In this document: positions 6,353 to 9,704 of the stretch, piece after piece
Position numbering within the stretch: the first letter of the stretch is position 1
Layout of the letters: every line of letters starts with the position of its first letter
DNA from: Lysobacterales bacterium UBA5700
Lineage (GTDB): Bacteria; Pseudomonadota; Gammaproteobacteria; Xanthomonadales; Xanthomonadaceae
Assembly (NCBI GenBank): GCA_002420085.1
Contig: DIHI01000073.1
Span: 859-10,562 of the forward strand
Direction: 5' to 3'
DNA length: 9,704 nucleotides
Notes under the pieces: model-generated
The model's database searches: none
The model's input: only the letters and a program-made list of their open reading frames with translations
Told to the model about the DNA's origin: nothing
Made by a program: the position numbers and the translations under genes

Positions 6353-8160
6353 GTGATGCCGATGCCAGCGGAGCCGCTGGCGCAACCGCAGCCGGTGCAG
6401 CCGCAACCGACCCCGGCCAATCTGCCTTGCGCGCCTATCGCCGGTTGATCTCGGTCGCCTGGGTCTACTGGCCGCTGCTGCTGGCAGCCACCATCGGCAT
6501 GGTCATCGAAGCGCTCGCGGCCGGGGTGTTCGCCAGCCTGATGGAACCGATGGTCAACGAGACCATCGTCGCCCGCAACAATGACCTGCGGCTGTCCCTG
6601 CCATTGGCGATCATCGCCCTGTTCATCGTCCGGGGCGCCGCCACCTTCACCACCGACTACGGCATGGCGCGGGTCGGCCGCGCCGTGGTCAGGGATCTGC
6701 GTGCCGCGCTGATGGAAAAATATCTGCGCATGCCGAGCACACGCTACGATGCCGAGCCGGTCCCGGCCATGGTCAGCCGGCTCAGTTACGACACCGAGCA
6801 ACTGGCCCATGCCAGCACCCATTCACTCAAGATACTGATCACCGACACCCTGACCATCGCCGTGCTGTTCGCGGTGATGGTCTATCAGAGCTACCGGGTG
6901 ACCGCCGCCGTGATCGTGATCGTGCCGCTGATCGGCCTGATCGTCGGTCGGGTCTCGCGCCGGTACCGCCGGATCAACCAGGGCATCCAGGACGGCGTCG
7001 CCGACATGACCGCGACCGCCGAACAGGCCCTGGCCGGCCACCAGGAGGTCAAGATCTACGACGCCCAGGATGCCGAAGCACGGCGCTATGCCGGCCTGAT
7101 CGAACGCAACATGCGGTTGAACGTCAAGGTCGAGAGCACCCGTGCCACCTCCTCGGCCGTGGTCCAACTGCTGGCCGCGATCGCCCTCGCGATGATCCTC
7201 TACTACGCCGGTCGCGAGGCCGTGAAAGGGCGGATGGATCCGGGCCAGTTCGTCGCCATCATGACCGCCATGATGGCCATGCTGCCCTCGATCAAGCGTC
7301 TGACCAATGTCCAGAGTTCGATCCAGCGGGGCGTGGCTGCCGCCCAACGGCTGTTCGGCCTGCTCGATGCCCCGGAGGAGACCGATGACGGTCGCGTCGC
7401 CCTGGTCCGAGCGCGCGGCGAACTGCGCTTCGAGAACCTCAGCATCCGCTATCACGGCGCCGAAGATGTCGCCCTGCGCAACATCGATTTCCTCGCCCGT
7501 CCGGGAACCGTCACCGCCATCGTCGGCCGTTCCGGCAGCGGCAAGACCACCCTGGTGCGCGCTATCCCCCGGTTCTACGAACCCGAATCCGGGCGGATCA
7601 CCCTCGACGGCGTCCCGCTCGGCGACTACCGACTGCGCGACCTGCGCCGGCAGATCGCCCTGGTCGGCCAGCGTGCCGTGCTGTTCGACGACACGGTCGC
7701 CGCCAACATTGCCTATGGCGCGATGGCCGGTGCCGAGCGAGCCGCGATCGAAGCGGCCGCCGATCAGGCCCATGCCAGCGAATTCATCCGCCACCTGCCG
7801 GCTGGCTTCGACACCCGGATCGGCGAGAACGGCGCCCTGCTGTCGGGCGGCCAGCGCCAGCGGCTGGCGCTGGCGCGCGCCTTCCTCAAGGACGCCCCGA
7901 TCCTGATCCTCGACGAGGCCACCGCCGCGCTCGACAGTGAATCCGAGCAACTGGTCCAGGATGCCCTCAACCACCTGATCCCGCATCGCACCACCCTGGT
8001 GATCGCCCATCGCCTGGCCACCGTCGAACACGCCGATCAGGTGCTGGTGCTGGATCGCGGCGCCCTGGTCGAGTGCGGTCGGCACAGCGAACTGCTGGCC
8101 CAGGGTGGCCTGTACGCCCATCTGTACCGCTTGCAGTTCCGCGAACAGGAATTCGGGTGA
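6349..8160 (+). CDS. msbA: Lipid A export ABC transporter/flippase MsbA
   Basis: MsbA flips lipid A-core from the inner to the outer leaflet of the inner membrane as a homodimer. The 603-residue half-transporter has six helices (about 38-60, 84-103, 162-180, 186-202, 267-287 and 298-315) and a C-terminal ATPase domain. ATPase motifs are Walker A GRSGSGKTT (393-401), Q-loop Gln441, signature LSGGQRQ (498-504), Walker B ILILDE (518-523) and switch His554 in IAHR. The frame stays open upstream to 5896, but that extension would cover all of exbD in another frame. GTG 6349, overlapping the exbD stop by four bases, gives a normal MsbA length (E. coli 582). The first 24 residues are an Ala/Gly-rich low-complexity tail absent from the E. 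coli protein. Another ABC exporter is possible in principle, but direct linkage to lpxK supports MsbA. Confidence 0.93.
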   Translation: MSDADASGAAGATAAGAAATDPGQSALRAYRRLISVAWVYWPLLLAATIGMVIEALAAGVFASLMEPMVNETIVARNNDLRLSLPLAIIALFIVRGAATFTTDYGMARVGRAVVRDLRAALMEKYLRMPSTRYDAEPVPAMVSRLSYDTEQLAHASTHSLKILITDTLTIAVLFAVMVYQSYRVTAAVIVIVPLIGLIVGRVSRRYRRINQGIQDGVADMTATAEQALAGHQEVKIYDAQDAEARRYAGLIERNMRLNVKVESTRATSSAVVQLLAAIALAMILYYAGREAVKGRMDPGQFVAIMTAMMAMLPSIKRLTNVQSSIQRGVAAAQRLFGLLDAPEETDDGRVALVRARGELRFENLSIRYHGAEDVALRNIDFLARPGTVTAIVGRSGSGKTTLVRAIPRFYEPESGRITLDGVPLGDYRLRDLRRQIALVGQRAVLFDDTVAANIAYGAMAGAERAAIEAAADQAHASEFIRHLPAGFDTRIGENGALLSGGQRQRLALARAFLKDAPILILDEATAALDSESEQLVQDALNHLIPHRTTLVIAHRLATVEHADQVLVLDRGALVECGRHSELLAQGGLYAHLYRLQFREQEFG

Positions 8161-9200
8161 CCGACCTCGGCATACGTCTGGAACGCCACCTGCACGCGGT
8201 CTGGTACGAGGGCCGGCGACCTGGCCCGCTCGGCCCGATCCTGATCGTCCTGGCCGGAGTGCATGCCGGCGTACTGGCGGTTCGCCGAGCGCTCGATCGC
8301 CTCGGCGCACGCCGACCGCAGCCACTGCCGGTGCCGGTCATCGTGGTCGGCAATCGCACGGTCGGCGGCACCGGCAAAACCCCCCTGGTGCTCGCCCTGG
8401 TCGAACATTTTCGCGCCCAGGGACGCCGGCCCGGCGTGGTCAGTCGCGGCTACGGACGGCGTTCGCGCGGCCAGGTCCGGGTCGAACCGGATACCCCGGT
8501 CGAGATGGCCGGCGACGAACCGGCCCTGATCGCCAGCCGGACCCGCGTACCGGTCTGCGTCGATCGCGATCGGGTACAGGCCGCGTGGACCCTGGTGGCT
8601 GCCGGTTGCGATCTGATCATCGCCGATGATGGCTTGCAGCATCGTCGCCTCGGCCGGACGGTCGAGATCGAAGTCATCGACGCCGCACGCGGCTACGGTA
8701 ATGGCCGGCTGCTGCCGGCCGGTCCCTTGCGCGAACCTCCGGCACCGGACTTCCCCGGACTGCGGGTATCGACCGGCATCGAGACCGAACCTGCCAGCCC
8801 CGCGCCAACCGACCCGGCCCAGCCCTGGCCGATGCGTCTGCGGCCGCTGCACCTGCGTGGCCTGCGCGATGATCGGCGCACCGCGCTTACCGTCCTGCGT
8901 GGCCGGCGGGTTCATGCCGTGGCCGGCATCGGCAACCCCGAACGGTTCTTCCGGACCCTGCGCCGACTGGCCGCTGACCCGATCGAACACCCGTTTCCCG
9001 ATCATCATCGGTTCGTCCCGGCCGACCTGCACTTCGCCACCTCGGAACCGATCGTCATGACCGAAAAGGACGCGATCAAATGCCGCGACTTCGACCTGCC
9101 CGAAGCCCACTGGCTTGAAATCGCAGCCGACCTGCCGGCCGAATTCCTTGCCGCCCTCGATCGCCACCTGTCTGGAGCCCGTGATGACCCAAGCCGATGA
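8157..9200 (+). CDS. lpxK: Tetraacyldisaccharide 4'-kinase LpxK
   Basis: LpxK phosphorylates the 4' position of the tetraacyldisaccharide-1-phosphate precursor to give lipid IVA, on the cytoplasmic face of the inner membrane. The 347-residue product compares with 328 in E. coli. It opens with an amphipathic/hydrophobic N-terminal segment (about 25-44). Walker A follows as [16 protein letters not shown] (63-78), then VVSRGYGRR (94-102), GDEP (119-122), the Walker B-like [10 protein letters not shown] (154-163), [10 protein letters not shown] (185-194), PDHH (281-284) and MTEKDAIKC (301-309). The start is GTG 8157, which overlaps the msbA stop by four bases and has AGGA at 8147-8150 six bases upstream. 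The open frame extends to 8073 inside msbA, but that part has no LpxK similarity. A Pro/Ala-rich stretch at about 210-226 looks like a lineage-specific insert. The 3' end overlaps kdsB by 17 bases. Confidence 0.95.
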   Translation: MTDLGIRLERHLHAVWYEGRRPGPLGPILIVLAGVHAGVLAVRRALDRLGARRPQPLPVPVIVVGNRTVGGTGKTPLVLALVEHFRAQGRRPGVVSRGYGRRSRGQVRVEPDTPVEMAGDEPALIASRTRVPVCVDRDRVQAAWTLVAAGCDLIIADDGLQHRRLGRTVEIEVIDAARGYGNGRLLPAGPLREPPAPDFPGLRVSTGIETEPASPAPTDPAQPWPMRLRPLHLRGLRDDRRTALTVLRGRRVHAVAGIGNPERFFRTLRRLAADPIEHPFPDHHRFVPADLHFATSEPIVMTEKDAIKCRDFDLPEAHWLEIAADLPAEFLAALDRHLSGARDDPSR

Positions 9201-9704
9201 CTTCATCGTGGCCATTCCGGCTCGCCTCGGGGCCACCCGCCTGCCTGGCAAGCCCCTGCGTCTGCTCGCCGGCCGGCCATTGATCGTGCATGTCGTCGAA
9301 CGGGCATTGCAGGCCGGTGCCCGCGAGGTGGTGGTCGCCACCGATGACCCGAGCATCGCCGCCGTCCTCGCCGACCAGCCCGCGCGCCTCTGCATGACCC
9401 GCAGCGACCACCTCTCCGGCACCGATCGTCTGGCCGAATGCGCCCGCACCCTGGCCTGGCCGGATGAACTGCGGATCGTCAACCTCCAGGGCGACGAACC
9501 GTTCGCACCGGCATCCGGAATCCGCACCGTCGCCGCCGCACTGAACGCCCCCGGCGCCCAGATGGCGACCCTGGCCGAACCGCTGCATGACGCCGGCGCC
9601 CTGTTCGACCCGAACGTGGTCAAACTGGTTCAGGATCGCCTCGGCCGCGCCCTGTATTTCAGTCGGGCGCCAATCCCCTGGCAGCGTGATCGTTTCGATC
9701 AGGA
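9184..9704 (+). CDS. kdsB: CMP-Kdo synthetase KdsB (3-deoxy-manno-octulosonate cytidylyltransferase), 3' end outside the window
   Basis: KdsB activates Kdo with CTP to CMP-Kdo, the donor for the first sugars added to lipid IVA. The frame has no stop before the window ends; 173 complete codons of an expected roughly 250 are visible. Family motifs in order are [15 protein letters not shown] (residues 11-25), the VATDDPSI region, [31 protein letters not shown] and [16 protein letters not shown]. These match the nucleotide-binding and Kdo-binding segments of the family. GGAG at 9174-9177 lies six bases before the ATG, supporting this start; GTG 9181 immediately before is less likely. The gene overlaps the lpxK end by 17 bases, so the two are probably translated in a coupled way. 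LpxK makes lipid IVA, the acceptor for the Kdo that KdsB activates. Confidence 0.95.
   Translation, partial: MTQADDFIVAIPARLGATRLPGKPLRLLAGRPLIVHVVERALQAGAREVVVATDDPSIAAVLADQPARLCMTRSDHLSGTDRLAECARTLAWPDELRIVNLQGDEPFAPASGIRTVAAALNAPGAQMATLAEPLHDAGALFDPNVVKLVQDRLGRALYFSRAPIPWQRDRFDQ

Noticed and set aside
6823..8325. Minus-strand open frame of 500 codons opposite msbA
   Set aside because: Antisense shadow of the MsbA ATPase region. The same GC-driven absence of stops explains it.
8037..9623. Minus-strand open frame of 528 codons opposite msbA, lpxK and kdsB
   Set aside because: It covers three genes with strong family motifs on the other strand. The translation is compositionally odd and shows no domain.
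1..9704. CRISPR array, insertion sequence, tRNA or rRNA gene, prophage or defence cassette
   Set aside because: No regularly spaced repeats, terminal inverted repeats, transposase-like products or RNA-gene signatures were seen. The genes form a coherent housekeeping block of uniform composition.

Overview
The window is a GC-rich stretch in which every credible gene lies on the + strand. It encodes cell-envelope and DNA-uptake functions of a Gram-negative bacterium. The order is YgfX-like protein, lolC/E, lolD, comEC, exbB-type, exbD-type, msbA, lpxK, kdsB. This layout, together with strong G/C preference at third codon positions and frequent GTG starts, suggests a gammaproteobacterium, perhaps Xanthomonadales-like. 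That placement is inference from gene order and composition, not from a marker gene.

Region 1 (2-2502): the 3' part of a small two-helix membrane protein resembling YgfX is cut by the window edge. It is followed by a lipoprotein-sorting ABC transporter made of one LolC/E-type permease and its ATPase LolD, whose genes overlap by 8 bases. A 157-187 base gap with three identical 11-base words separates lolD from comEC.

Region 2 (2690-5071): a full-length ComEC/Rec2 DNA-uptake channel with its N-terminal soluble domain, membrane competence domain and C-terminal metallo-beta-lactamase-like domain all present. A leader of about 200 bases follows; it contains a weak hairpin, a perfect 12-base palindrome and a GC-rich stem-loop.

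Region 3 (5271-9704): a tightly packed set of ExbB-like and ExbD-like proton-channel subunits, the lipid A flippase MsbA, the lipid A 4'-kinase LpxK and the start of the CMP-Kdo synthetase KdsB. Successive overlaps of 4, 4, 4 and 17 bases imply one translationally coupled transcript. LpxK and KdsB supply lipid A-Kdo biosynthesis, MsbA flips the product across the inner membrane, and LolCD releases lipoproteins towards the outer membrane, so most of the window serves outer-membrane assembly. The roles of the ExbBD-like pair and of ComEC within this set are not evident from sequence.

I found no mobile element, CRISPR array, RNA gene or defence cassette, and no convincing undescribed system. The second-look items are a single Lol permease, the ExbBD pair without a visible partner, small noncoding motifs, and several start-site decisions.
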